Source: Kiloniellaceae bacterium (GTDB lineage Bacteria > Pseudomonadota > Alphaproteobacteria > Kiloniellales > J153). Taken from it: a stretch of 64,000 nucleotides of DNA. The notes beneath the pieces were generated by a model that was given only the letters and a program-made list of their open reading frames with translations, did no database searches and was not told the DNA's origin. The position numbers were made by a program, and so were the translations under genes. The DNA is taken from the NCBI GenBank assembly GCA_021776055.1, contig JAJFGP010000144.1, positions 1 to 64,000 of the forward strand, read 5' to 3'. The stretch's first letter is position 1; the number at the start of each line of letters is the position of its first letter. Shown in pieces: positions 9,525 through 18,774 of this stretch.

Positions 9525-10928
9525 TCAAACAGCGGCCTGTAACGATGCGCGCGCGTCTTGGATTGGCGGCGCGACGCTCTCTACGAATTCGCACAGCCGT
9601 TCCGAATACGGCCGGTTAAATGGCTCAACGAAAAAACAACTGGCTTCCTGTAGGCGTTTGCAAAACGAATCGTCTCCCACAAGCGACATAAGTTCGCCAA
9701 GAGTGGAGATCAATTCGTCTCTGCCGTTGGCCTTCAGGAATTCCGGTATCTGGTACATGTCCTCGAAATGAATGAGAGACACCGCCCGCTGGAAGTGATT
9801 AGCGGACCGTTCTTCCGTTGGCAGGAAGCAGGCGACCGGCTTGCCGTGCAGGGCACCCTCGACGATGATCGTCGACAGCGGGGAAACCAGCGCGTCCACG
9901 GAACAAAGCAGGTCGTGCATCCGCTCATAAGACGGCAGAGTTTTTCCCTTGTGGCCTGCCTTCACCGCTTCGAGGTAGCCGCGCATGCTGTTCTCCATGC
10001 AGACATGGCGCCATGGATGATCAAGCAGACGCTCTCCCCCCATGCCACCTCCACCCCATGGGTGGGGGCGATAAATAACCGCCATCTTCGGGAGACGGCC
10101 AGCGTCGATGGCGTCTTCGATCGCCCGCAGGTGGCTGAACTCATCGCTCTCCTTGCTCGAGCCGGCATAAAGAAGAACCGGAAGAGCGGGGTCGATGTTG
10201 TGTTCGCGACAGAATTCTGTTCGGGAAATGGTGGCCGGACGGCGAAACAGATCGAACTGCGCGGCGCCGAACTTGATCGCCCGCTCCGGGCTGATGCCAA
10301 CGTATTCGACGGCATGTTGCTTGGTCTGCTCGCCCCACACCAGCAACCAGTCCGGAACCCCGACCATGGCCCGCTTTGTGCTCGGATTATCCCATGAATT
10401 CATGATTGTGACGAATGGGATGGCACGTTTGGATGCCGCTTCTATAAGGTCGTTGATATAGACACCCTCGAGCACGCACGGATGGATGATCGCATCGGGC
10501 AGGTACTTATCGAGCAACGCGTCCAGATCGTGATATGGCCGATCGGCGAGTTTGCGTTCAAGGAAACGCCGGACCAGCGCAAATATGCCGGGTAGACTGG
10601 CCACTTTGTACAGTGCTGCAGCTTTGGTGCCGATGGCACCAATATAAATCTCGCGGATGATTTTCCACTGCCGACCGGGCCGCCATCTGAGCTGGTCGAT
10701 CTGGAAAAGCGGTTTCCATAGGCGTTGGCGGCCCTGGTGGACCGTGAGGTGGGTATAGTCCGCGCCGCAGAGATCCAGTTGGTCGACCTCGACATCGCCC
10801 ATCCTCTTGTATCCGGGCTCGGGGAACACAAACGTCACATCGTGCTTCTTGATGAGGTCGGCGAATACCCGGCTATGGACGAAATGGCGGATAACGACGT
10901 CCACCTCGATGAAAATCAGGACTTTCAG
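9525..10928 (-). CDS. Surface carbohydrate / CDP-glycerol-glycerophosphotransferase-like protein
   Basis: LKVLIFIEVDVVIRHFVHSRVFADLIKKHDVTFVFPEPGYKRM...PVLLYAGSSKESDE...DALVSPLSTIIVEGALHGKPVACFLP. Start uncertain (no ATG; possible CTG at 10928). Confidence 0.6.
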   Translation of the reverse strand: MKVLIFIEVDVVIRHFVHSRVFADLIKKHDVTFVFPEPGYKRMGDVEVDQLDLCGADYTHLTVHQGRQRLWKPLFQIDQLRWRPGRQWKIIREIYIGAIGTKAAALYKVASLPGIFALVRRFLERKLADRPYHDLDALLDKYLPDAIIHPCVLEGVYINDLIEAASKRAIPFVTIMNSWDNPSTKRAMVGVPDWLLVWGEQTKQHAVEYVGISPERAIKFGAAQFDLFRRPATISRTEFCREHNIDPALPVLLYAGSSKESDEFSHLRAIEDAIDAGRLPKMAVIYRPHPWGGGGMGGERLLDHPWRHVCMENSMRGYLEAVKAGHKGKTLPSYERMHDLLCSVDALVSPLSTIIVEGALHGKPVACFLPTEERSANHFQRAVSLIHFEDMYQIPEFLKANGRDELISTLGELMSLVGDDSFCKRLQEASCFFVEPFNRPYSERLCEFVESVAPPIQDARASLQAAV

Positions 10929-11653
10929 CCGCCGTCCCCGCCCTGCACGCGGCGCTGGCGCGTGAGGATGAATTCGACCAGGCTCAGATCCCATTCGGTA
11001 TCGATGCTGACGAAATTTCCCTCCAGAACAAGCGCTCCCGTGCGCCGCCCTTTGATCGTTTTCTGTTCGAGAATGCATTCGCGGGTCATGGCATAGCAAA
11101 TGCCGTTGCGGTGATACACCGGTGTCAATTGTTGGCGCGCTATGATAGCCGCCCCCGCCGGGTCATAGTAGTCGACCTTGCCATCAGCTACGGTCAATTG
11201 CTTGAGTGGGTGTCCCTTCGAGTCGGTTTCGGACACGCTCCATACGGCGTCCCAGTTTTCGTTTATGAGCATTTCGATGCATGCCGTCACGTGTTCGGCT
11301 TGGCGCAAAGGTGAGGTGGGTTGCAACAGGACGATGGCGTCGTAGGTAACGCCGTCGATGCGCTCGATCTCGATCAGCGCGTGGGTCAGCACGTCGATAT
11401 CACTGATGCGATCGCCGGATATTGCCGGTGGCCGGCGGAACGGCGCAGCAAGTCCAGACTCTTCGGCGACACGCGCGATTTCCTCGTGGTCGGTCGAAAC
11501 CACGGCCCGGTCGATTATGGCGATGTCACGCGCTAAATGCCCGACCCGCGCCACCATCGGCACCCCGCCGACGAGCCGCAGGTTTTTCAAGAGGACGCCT
11601 TTGCTGCCACCACGCGCCGGCACCACGGCGAGAACACGCCTGCTTCCGATCAC
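10925..11653 (-). CDS. Acylneuraminate (CMP-ulosonate) cytidylyltransferase family
   Basis: RRVLAVVPARGGSKGVLLKNLRLVGGVPMVA...DAIVLLQPTSPLRQAEHV...RNGICYAMTR. Confidence 0.85.
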   Translation of the reverse strand: MIGSRRVLAVVPARGGSKGVLLKNLRLVGGVPMVARVGHLARDIAIIDRAVVSTDHEEIARVAEESGLAAPFRRPPAISGDRISDIDVLTHALIEIERIDGVTYDAIVLLQPTSPLRQAEHVTACIEMLINENWDAVWSVSETDSKGHPLKQLTVADGKVDYYDPAGAAIIARQQLTPVYHRNGICYAMTRECILEQKTIKGRRTGALVLEGNFVSIDTEWDLSLVEFILTRQRRVQGGDGG

Positions 11654-12330
11654 GTGCCGCCCTTACCTTTCACGGTCTCTTGCATCTTTCCTTCATAACG
11701 CGTCGAAAGCCCCTCGATCATGGCGGGAAGTTGCGACAAATCTGTTAGGGTTGGCACGTGGCAAGTCATTCCGACAGGGTTAGCAAAAACCCCTACAAAG
11801 GGACAGCCGGTCTGTTCGGCCGCCGCATGGTCGTCGGCGCCGTCGCCGACAACAACGAGCTCCCGAGGCGATACACCCAGCAGGGTCAGAATACGCCGCA
11901 AGTTCTCGGCCTTGGTCGCTGGGCCGCCGAAGACCCCGGCCAGCAACCGGCTGAGTCTGCGCGCCTGGACAATTGGCTGAAGGTCCGCTTCGGGCGTTGC
12001 GGAGTTGATGAACAGCTGGCACTGCTGCGCAGACAGCGCTTCCATCGCCGCCACGGCGCCCGGCATATCCGGGCAAGCGTCGATAAGGGTCCTGCACCGA
12101 TTGCTGTACTGCCGAGCCAGATTTTCGTCCGACCCGGAAGCAAGGCCGGCCATCCTGGCGAATCGCTCGAACACGGCATGACGGTCGCCGCAGTCGGGAG
12201 CGGAGAGTATCCGTTCCATGATGTCCCGACCGTCCGGTATGGCGTCGACGGCGGCGAAAAAGCTGTCTCGTTTGATGTGGTTTGAGTCAACCAAGGTGCC
12301 ATCGAAGTCAAACACGACGCAGCGGATCAT
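11650..12330 (-). CDS. HAD-superfamily hydrolase
   Basis: MIRCVVFDFDGTLVDSNHIKRD...TKAENLRRILTLLGVSPRELVVVGDGADDHAAAEQTG. Confidence 0.85.
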   Translation of the reverse strand: MIRCVVFDFDGTLVDSNHIKRDSFFAAVDAIPDGRDIMERILSAPDCGDRHAVFERFARMAGLASGSDENLARQYSNRCRTLIDACPDMPGAVAAMEALSAQQCQLFINSATPEADLQPIVQARRLSRLLAGVFGGPATKAENLRRILTLLGVSPRELVVVGDGADDHAAAEQTGCPFVGVFANPVGMTCHVPTLTDLSQLPAMIEGLSTRYEGKMQETVKGKGGT

Positions 12331-12614
12331 TGGGACAAACCGGAGACAACGGCGATAACCGCATCGCTCAGCCCTGCAGCTTCCAGGCTCTGTCTATAGC
12401 CGGCATCGACCGAGGTAAAGACCCATGCGTACTCCGCGTTGCCGCTGGGCATTTCACACTGTAGCCAATTGAGATGGTTTCCCAGGCCGTACCGCTGGTG
12501 CGCCATCATGGCTTCGATCTTGAGACTGTGCGAACAGAGCAAACGCTCCAGCGAGGCTTTCGAATAGTAGTAGGGGTGCTGCTTCTGAAAGCAGTGGTTG
12601 GTATACGTCGACAC
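12327..12614 (-). pseudogene. C-terminal fragment of a probable SAM methyltransferase
   Basis: HPYYYSKASLERLLCSHSLKIEAMMAHQRYGLGNHLNWLQC resembles the C-terminal part of class I methyltransferases; no SAM-binding motif; only 95 aa; ATGA overlap with HAD gene; upstream frame hits TAA near 12640. Confidence 0.6.
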
Positions 12615-12641
12615 CTTACTTCGGGACGATATTCTACTAGA

Positions 12642-14234
12642 TTAGCGCTTAAAAATTTCGATATAATTCTTGTTTTTAGGGGCTCCGTTAAACCACCGAT
12701 TCGGTAATAGGTCAGGCGAGGTTCCCGATACACAGCCTGTGACGATTCGAAATGTATTGACCGACGTGAGTTCGGGATGAAGCTCTTTCCGGCAATCCAG
12801 GCCGGGTGGAATTCGCCAAGCGTTCAATATACTGAAGCTTTGCTCCCACGTATTATCAGCCCGCCAATCTTGCCATTCCACGCCAATTTTAGGGCCGTGG
12901 TCCGACTGCAAAACAATGATGGCATCGGAATCACGATCAAGGATCGTATCAATCAGTTCCAGAGTTCCGATATTTGCGCATTCCACTTGTTCAATATAGC
13001 CCTTGTATAAATCTTCGTTGGTCTTTTGTTGTGCTGGATTGATGGGCTCACATGTTCGAGTAAATCGGTGTGGGGTGTGCGGAATCAGCATGTGAATATG
13101 TGCAAACACCGGTTTTTGCGTTTTCAGGCCCGCAAGAAAATCGCGGACGTCCCATAATTCATAATATTTTGGGATTAGACTAAAATCACCAAAGAACAGA
13201 ACATCTATAAGACTGTAAAATGGTGTAAGTCTAATTAGGTTACTTTCCAGTTCGCCAAAAATAATATTACTACGCGAAAAACAGTAATCAGGAGAGCCTG
13301 ACGCGCAATCGGCGCCATGATATCGCATCAGTGCAGTATAATAACCGGCCTTTTGAAAAAATTCGAAAACCCGCCCTCCACCATTATATATTACCCTGGC
13401 TTTCTCATTGTCCTGCGGGGCAGACACGCCCTGAAACATATAACTCATGTCCAATACACTGGGAATAGACGCGGCAGTAACCCAGTAGTTGGACATGGCC
13501 TTATCGGCTACATAGAAACCGCGATCTGCAAGCTGTTGAAGAAAAATACTATTATCGAAACCGTATATCTTTTGGAGAACATCCGCGCGGCCATATTCAT
13601 CGAGAATTATGTGATAGACACCGGGTAATCCCCCGCTGTTCTTGACTGAAATGGCCTCAATTTGCTCGGCAGTATTTTTCTCTGCGGCCATGAGATCTTG
13701 CACTTGATAAGTTAAATACCGGGCTGTCGGGACAACAATCAAGACGACCCCTAAAACAAAAACCAAATTTTGAAACAGGGGCGCTCTGGACAGATACCAC
13801 GCGAGTAAAAACATGATGACGGCAAACGCTGCCCAGCTTTTCAAGTAGTAACCCTGCCAAAGTTCATGGGCGAGTGAATAGGTTATGGAGTAGGAAAAGA
13901 AACTAATAATGCTAACGGCAACAATAGCCCCGGCACGATTCCAACTTAGGGTTTTGCCAAAAACTATCCGGAATATAAGAAATCCGAGAATTGCTGCGAG
14001 CAACGTTACGACGCCATACAAGCCGAGCCGCAGCAGCGAGTAATTTTCATCTCGATTAATGTCGAGAAAATTCAGAAATGGCCAGATGGCCGGAAACGAA
14101 ATCGTAGCAATTGCCTTGGCGCGCTCGACCCATGTGGCGGTTGTTTTAGTTTGCATGTCGTTGATACGAACATCCTCTCTCAAATTGTGCAGAGAAAACC
14201 CGATCCGGTCATCATGACGCACTGAATCCGGCAA
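12642..14234 (-). CDS. Membrane-anchored sulfatase/phosphoethanolamine-transferase-like hydrolase
   Basis: Several TM helices, then GVYHIILDEYGRADVLQKIYGFDN...FAHIHMLIPHTPH...DAIIVLQSDHGPK; markedly AT-rich. Confidence 0.75.
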   Translation of the reverse strand: MPDSVRHDDRIGFSLHNLREDVRINDMQTKTTATWVERAKAIATISFPAIWPFLNFLDINRDENYSLLRLGLYGVVTLLAAILGFLIFRIVFGKTLSWNRAGAIVAVSIISFFSYSITYSLAHELWQGYYLKSWAAFAVIMFLLAWYLSRAPLFQNLVFVLGVVLIVVPTARYLTYQVQDLMAAEKNTAEQIEAISVKNSGGLPGVYHIILDEYGRADVLQKIYGFDNSIFLQQLADRGFYVADKAMSNYWVTAASIPSVLDMSYMFQGVSAPQDNEKARVIYNGGGRVFEFFQKAGYYTALMRYHGADCASGSPDYCFSRSNIIFGELESNLIRLTPFYSLIDVLFFGDFSLIPKYYELWDVRDFLAGLKTQKPVFAHIHMLIPHTPHRFTRTCEPINPAQQKTNEDLYKGYIEQVECANIGTLELIDTILDRDSDAIIVLQSDHGPKIGVEWQDWRADNTWEQSFSILNAWRIPPGLDCRKELHPELTSVNTFRIVTGCVSGTSPDLLPNRWFNGAPKNKNYIEIFKR

Positions 14235-14322
14235 GACCGAACCCCACTCATCCGGACCGCAACTAACTTTAACCGGGGATTCTTATTTGATGCAGAATTG
14301 TCGAGTGCAGATAGGTATACCG

Positions 14323-15771
14323 TCAGGCCTTCTTCTGACGGATCAGGCACAGACGCCGTCTGCCACCACCAATCTCGGTCACTTTTTCAATATCAAAGTT
14401 CTGTTCAAGCGCATACTTGAAGTGATCCCATGTGTAGTGATCAAACACATCCCGACGGTTTTGCAGCAGCGTTGCAACCATGGGATCGCTTTTGTCTACC
14501 CACTCGACAACGCCGCCATCCGCCAAGACGGATAGCGCTTCAACAAAGTTCTCAAGCGGTATATTCCCGCTGATGGCAATATGATGGACGAGCGCCAACG
14601 CCAGAAAGGCATCGCCCCGAATGCGATCGAACAGAGGCATGCGCTCCTGCATCATCCAGCCAATACCCGGCGACGGGTTCAGCATATTGGCAATGATGGG
14701 AAAGATGTTTTCGATATTGTCGCGGCGGCCCTGGCGGTACAGTCGATCGATGCAAGCTGCATCGAAATCGAGCGAGACAACACTGTTTGCACTCTCCGAC
14801 GCTATTCGACTGTAGACGCCAGTATTGCACCCAATATCGATGACGCGTCCGGGATTATGGGTTTCCAGCATGGATCGTACGAAGGCCATTTTTTCGGCCT
14901 CTTCATCCGCATCGTAGGAGTGGGAGTCTGTGTAATCGATCCAGGTAGAGTCGGTGGTGTTGGGGGTCACTTTGTTAAGAATTTTTCGTAACCCTCTGAC
15001 ATTGGAAAGAATGAGCTCTTTGCCAAAGTGGCTTTCGTGATAGCTGCGCTTGGCGTTGAATTCGCTTTTCCTGAATGAACGCTGGAGCATGGCCTGCAGC
15101 TTTACGTGTTTGAGAACGCCTGTCTTGTAGATATCGCTAAAAGAGAAAAGCCCATCCGCTACTTCGATGCTCATTCCGTTCAGGCTTCCACGCAGAAAAT
15201 CGTGGACGTCAATTTTTTTATGGGCACTCAGCAGCAAGGGAAACAGGAACTCTCGACAAAACTGTGCATAGCCCTCCCAGGGCGCGCCTTTTTCATAACT
15301 ATCGATAGACAAGACATCGATGAGAACGGGTCGTCCTTTATAGAGGGCAATATTGTAGGGTGTAGCGTCTTTCAGGATACAGTCGAAGGCGAGGCAGCGT
15401 TCAATGATCTCCAGGGTGACCAATGCGGCATCCCGCAACAAAGAAAAGGGCCATTCATAGCAATAGCTCATCACCGCAATGCGGTCATGTTGCAGAATGG
15501 TTGAGCTGGCGCCCTCTATATCGATCCCCTCATCCATAACCGAAACCAGCCGGGTGGGAACCATCAGGCCTGCTTCGACAAGGGATGCTAGATGGCCCAG
15601 TTCATCGAGGCGCTGCATGCGCTCTGCCGCCGGTCCGGAAAGGCTGCGACAAACGGTGTCGCCGAGATAGAATATTCGCCCGTCTGGATCTTTGAATGAT
15701 CCCGGTTCAAACTGGATGGAATCGGACAGGTTGGAATGTTCGCTTTCAGTTAGTATTTGTTTGGTTCTCAT
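14323..15771 (-). CDS. NoeA-like methyltransferase with N-terminal kinase-like region
   Basis: Start MRTKQILTESEHSN. VMSYCYEWPFSLLRDAALVTLEIIERCLAFDCILKDATPYNIALYKGRPVLIDVLS; SAM motif GRVIDIGCNTGVYSRIAS. Confidence 0.75.
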   Translation of the reverse strand: MRTKQILTESEHSNLSDSIQFEPGSFKDPDGRIFYLGDTVCRSLSGPAAERMQRLDELGHLASLVEAGLMVPTRLVSVMDEGIDIEGASSTILQHDRIAVMSYCYEWPFSLLRDAALVTLEIIERCLAFDCILKDATPYNIALYKGRPVLIDVLSIDSYEKGAPWEGYAQFCREFLFPLLLSAHKKIDVHDFLRGSLNGMSIEVADGLFSFSDIYKTGVLKHVKLQAMLQRSFRKSEFNAKRSYHESHFGKELILSNVRGLRKILNKVTPNTTDSTWIDYTDSHSYDADEEAEKMAFVRSMLETHNPGRVIDIGCNTGVYSRIASESANSVVSLDFDAACIDRLYRQGRRDNIENIFPIIANMLNPSPGIGWMMQERMPLFDRIRGDAFLALALVHHIAISGNIPLENFVEALSVLADGGVVEWVDKSDPMVATLLQNRRDVFDHYTWDHFKYALEQNFDIEKVTEIGGGRRRLCLIRQKKA

Positions 15772-16087
15772 CTTTATCGCCCTGGGCCTGGGTCCGGCGG
15801 CCAAACAGACCAGCAATGAGCGATTTGATTTTCGCAAAATACAGCTTGCCAACCACCAGCGCACCAGCAACCCCGCCAAGCAGCAACTGTAGCATCATGG
15901 CGCCTGTGCCAGGGTCGAGATAGGCATGGGCCGGTTTGATTGACATAAACAAAATCAAACATGCGAAAACGGAGATGCCGCGGACACACTGTATAAAACA
16001 GCGGAATTTGCCGGCCAGACCCATAAAACAAATACTTCCCAAATAACCTTGAGTCCCATGGCGATCATACCCAAATTGCACCGTCAT
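15746..16087 (-). CDS. Small membrane protein with YLDPGTG motif
   Basis: AHAYLDPGTGAMMLQLLLGGVAGALVVGKLYFAKIKSLIAGLFGR; overlaps the NoeA-like gene. Exact start uncertain. Confidence 0.6.
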   Translation of the reverse strand: MTVQFGYDRHGTQGYLGSICFMGLAGKFRCFIQCVRGISVFACLILFMSIKPAHAYLDPGTGAMMLQLLLGGVAGALVVGKLYFAKIKSLIAGLFGRRTQAQGDKDENQTNTN

Positions 16088-16279
16088 TCAAATAGTTCCA
16101 CCTACGCAGTCGTCTGAATCTAGATTCTGGTATTTCGGCTGTGGTCGGAAGCCCATTCGGCCAATTTTGCCGTCATCCAGACACACCCCTCCCGTCGTTT
16201 CTACCTTGCCGCGGCGTAGCAGCCTGAATTCCTCGTCACAGAACGGAGCCGGCAGGGCGGAAAGATCGAGTCCGGTCAT
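16088..16279 (-). pseudogene. N-terminal fragment of an operon gene truncated after about 50 codons
   Basis: MTGLDLSALPAPFCDEEFRLLRRGKVETTGGVCLDDGKIGRMGFRPQPKYQNL; start overlaps neuB-cupin stop (ATGA), as in the rest of the operon; ends in low-GC DNA. Confidence 0.45.
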
Positions 16280-17829
16280 GCCGCCGGCTTGCCCATCATG
16301 TCCGGTAACTGAAAGCGTCCCCAATGGTCGACTATGGTCTTGCGCTCCTCCCGGTCTAGCTTTTTGATCGCCGGGTCGCGATAGACCGAATCGTCGTTGA
16401 AATGCGTGGTGGAGACTTCCTCGAACACGCAGCCGGTCTCGCTCCAGAAGCGATGCCAAACGCCCGGCATAACAAGCTGGGTGTCGCCGGGCTTCAGGAC
16501 CTTATGGCGGCCATCGAGTTCGGTGTGCAGCTCGCCCCACAAAATCTGAAAGGTCTCTTCCTTGCGTTTGTGGTAGTGGGAAGGGTGAGCCTGGTCCGGC
16601 AATTGAACCAGTATCTTTTTGCAGTACTCCCGGTTGATGCAATTGATGATCACGGTGCCTGTTTCCCGAAAATGACGAATACCATGGTGATGGGAGTATT
16701 CGACTGCAAACTCGCTGCTAAGCGGGATTCGGGCCAGATTTAGGAGCGCCTTGACTTCATGAACCGCATGCTTGAGCACCTGGACGTCCGGCGTTTGCGG
16801 AATTTCCACGGCCTCCATCATGACCGCGCCGTCGGCCGGAATATCGACAAGCGCCGGGATGCCGGTCTTCCATTGCCCACTCGACAACTGCCCCGCCGTG
16901 AACGGCATGGCGAAGTAAACGTGGCCGCGTGTGATGACAGTGCCTTTCTCGATGGGCTCGCGAGCAAAAACACCGCGCTGGAGACCGGCGATGGCATCGC
17001 GCTCTTCCGGTGCTGGCGGCAGCCGGTCGTATGACCCACACAGGACATGCGCCTTCTGCCACGCGCCTATCCACGCGTCGATTTGTTCGGGGGTGGAGGA
17101 ATAGGCGTTGAGCGTGATCTTGTCCGTCGTCAGGCCGATGTGCCGCTCGAACATTTGTGCGCCTTTGGCAGCGGCAATCATCACCGGGCTGGTATCGGCC
17201 GGGTCCTCATGGGTGGACCATCCTATGACGCAGTCTGGATAGCGTTCTCGGAACGCCGTTACGTTGCTGAGATTGCATTGCCTGTCCGGGGTCGGATAGA
17301 TCGAGACACAATGCATAATCGCATGGTCGACCCCACGGTGATCGAAAAAGCTTTTCAGATCATCGATCTGGTGTAGTTCCAGTCCGCCCGTTGAGAAGAT
17401 GACCGGCTTGCCCGTGGCGGCGATCGCTTCGAGTAGAGGCCAATCAGTGGCCGAGCAACTGGCCACTTTGAGGACGTCAAAGCCCATGTCGACGATGACA
17501 TCCACGGAGTCTTCGTCGAATGGTGTACAGATCGCGATAAGCCCCTGCAAACGGACTTCGTCCAACAAAATCTGAAATGCGGCGCGGTCGAGCTGTGTGC
17601 CGAGGAATCGGGGAATGTGTTTGTTGGTGCTGCCAACCTTGTGGTTCGGGTGAACGAAGCTGTCCAGCTGGCGGAATTGAAATTTGATGGCGCCACGCAC
17701 CTGCCGCGCCTTCAGGATGACGGCGTGCTGTCTGATGATATTCAATCCGTGTTCGACATCGCCTTGGTGATTGTTCGCCAGGTCGAGGACGATCAAGTCC
17801 TCGAAGTCGAAGTTGTTCTCAATAATCAT
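16276..17829 (-). CDS. NeuB-family ulosonate synthase fused to C-terminal cupin/isomerase-like domain
   Basis: FEDLIVLDLANNHQGDVEHGLNIIRQHA...KFQFRQLDSFVHP...GWSTHEDP...FERHIGL; C-terminal cupin HPSHYHKRKEETFQILWGELHTELDGRHKVLKPGDTQLVMPGVWHRFWSETGCVFEEVS. Confidence 0.85.
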   Translation of the reverse strand: MIIENNFDFEDLIVLDLANNHQGDVEHGLNIIRQHAVILKARQVRGAIKFQFRQLDSFVHPNHKVGSTNKHIPRFLGTQLDRAAFQILLDEVRLQGLIAICTPFDEDSVDVIVDMGFDVLKVASCSATDWPLLEAIAATGKPVIFSTGGLELHQIDDLKSFFDHRGVDHAIMHCVSIYPTPDRQCNLSNVTAFRERYPDCVIGWSTHEDPADTSPVMIAAAKGAQMFERHIGLTTDKITLNAYSSTPEQIDAWIGAWQKAHVLCGSYDRLPPAPEERDAIAGLQRGVFAREPIEKGTVITRGHVYFAMPFTAGQLSSGQWKTGIPALVDIPADGAVMMEAVEIPQTPDVQVLKHAVHEVKALLNLARIPLSSEFAVEYSHHHGIRHFRETGTVIINCINREYCKKILVQLPDQAHPSHYHKRKEETFQILWGELHTELDGRHKVLKPGDTQLVMPGVWHRFWSETGCVFEEVSTTHFNDDSVYRDPAIKKLDREERKTIVDHWGRFQLPDMMGKPAA

Positions 17830-17844
17830 GGTCTCAGATCACCT

Positions 17845-18774
17845 TCAGTCTCGATTTTCGTGCCCCGCGCCGGGACTCAGCGTCATAAATAGCGTGTCCG
17901 AACGGCCCGATGCTTCCAGATAGGACTTCCAGAAACCGTCGGCCAAGCTGTCGATACCGGCAAGCATCGCATCGCCTTTGGGGCGCCGGTCGCGGAGCCA
18001 CAGCAGGGCGTTGGCCATGCCGTAGCGGTGCAGGTGGCGGGTCTCGTCCACCGCGAAGCCGGCCTGGGCCGCACAGCGCGCCAGCGACGTGGCATCGAAG
18101 TACCAGCGGTGCGCGACCCGGTAAAAGAACGCGGGAAAGGCGTCGGGCAACAGATCCAGCAGGACGTCGGCGCGGTTGGGCGTGCTGATCACCACGCGAC
18201 CGTCGGGCTTCATCAGCGCGCGTATGCCGACGAGGAACGCGCGTGGATCGCGCACATGCTCGATGACCTGAAGGCTGACCGCGACGTCGGCGATGGGCCC
18301 GAGCGTGTCTGCCGCGTCAGCCGCATAGGCATAGGTCTCGTAGCCGCGCGCCGCGAGCGAGGTCTGGAAATGGCGGGCCGGCTCGATGGCGATTGTGCGT
18401 CCCGCGACCCCGCGGACGTGATCGAGGAAGCTGCCGCCACTAGCTCCCACGTCGGCCACCAAGAGGTCACGGAGCCGGTGCGGGTGAATGGCATTCAGGG
18501 CATGGAGCTGTAGATGATCGTGGCCGGCGAAGTGGGCGGTGAGGTCGGTTCCCTGTTCGAGATGTTCCCGGTATGCATCGCTTTCGTAATCATCCTCGGC
18601 CAGGCAGTGAAACTCGTCCAGCCGGTGCGCGCCGCAGCCGGCGCAGGCGGCCACCGTGGCGTCGTCGCGGTGATTGCCAAAGGCGCCATCGCGCACGGCT
18701 CCCTCGTAGACGGCGCTCCAATCGCGCGTGCCGCAGATTTCGCAGGCGTCGAACCTATCGAGCGCGGTGCTCAT
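17845..18774 (-). CDS. SAM-dependent methyltransferase with N-terminal CxxC zinc-ribbon-like motif
   Basis: FDACEICGTRDWSAVYEG...VAACAGCGAHRL; DLLVADVGASGGSFLDHV; ADVAVSLQVIEHVRDP. Confidence 0.8.
   Translation of the reverse strand: MSTALDRFDACEICGTRDWSAVYEGAVRDGAFGNHRDDATVAACAGCGAHRLDEFHCLAEDDYESDAYREHLEQGTDLTAHFAGHDHLQLHALNAIHPHRLRDLLVADVGASGGSFLDHVRGVAGRTIAIEPARHFQTSLAARGYETYAYAADAADTLGPIADVAVSLQVIEHVRDPRAFLVGIRALMKPDGRVVISTPNRADVLLDLLPDAFPAFFYRVAHRWYFDATSLARCAAQAGFAVDETRHLHRYGMANALLWLRDRRPKGDAMLAGIDSLADGFWKSYLEASGRSDTLFMTLSPGAGHENRD

Noticed and set aside
12637-16126. CTAGATT direct repeat as a true target-site duplication
   Set aside because: Only 7 bp, and joining there does not restore the reading frame; kept only as a weak supporting note.
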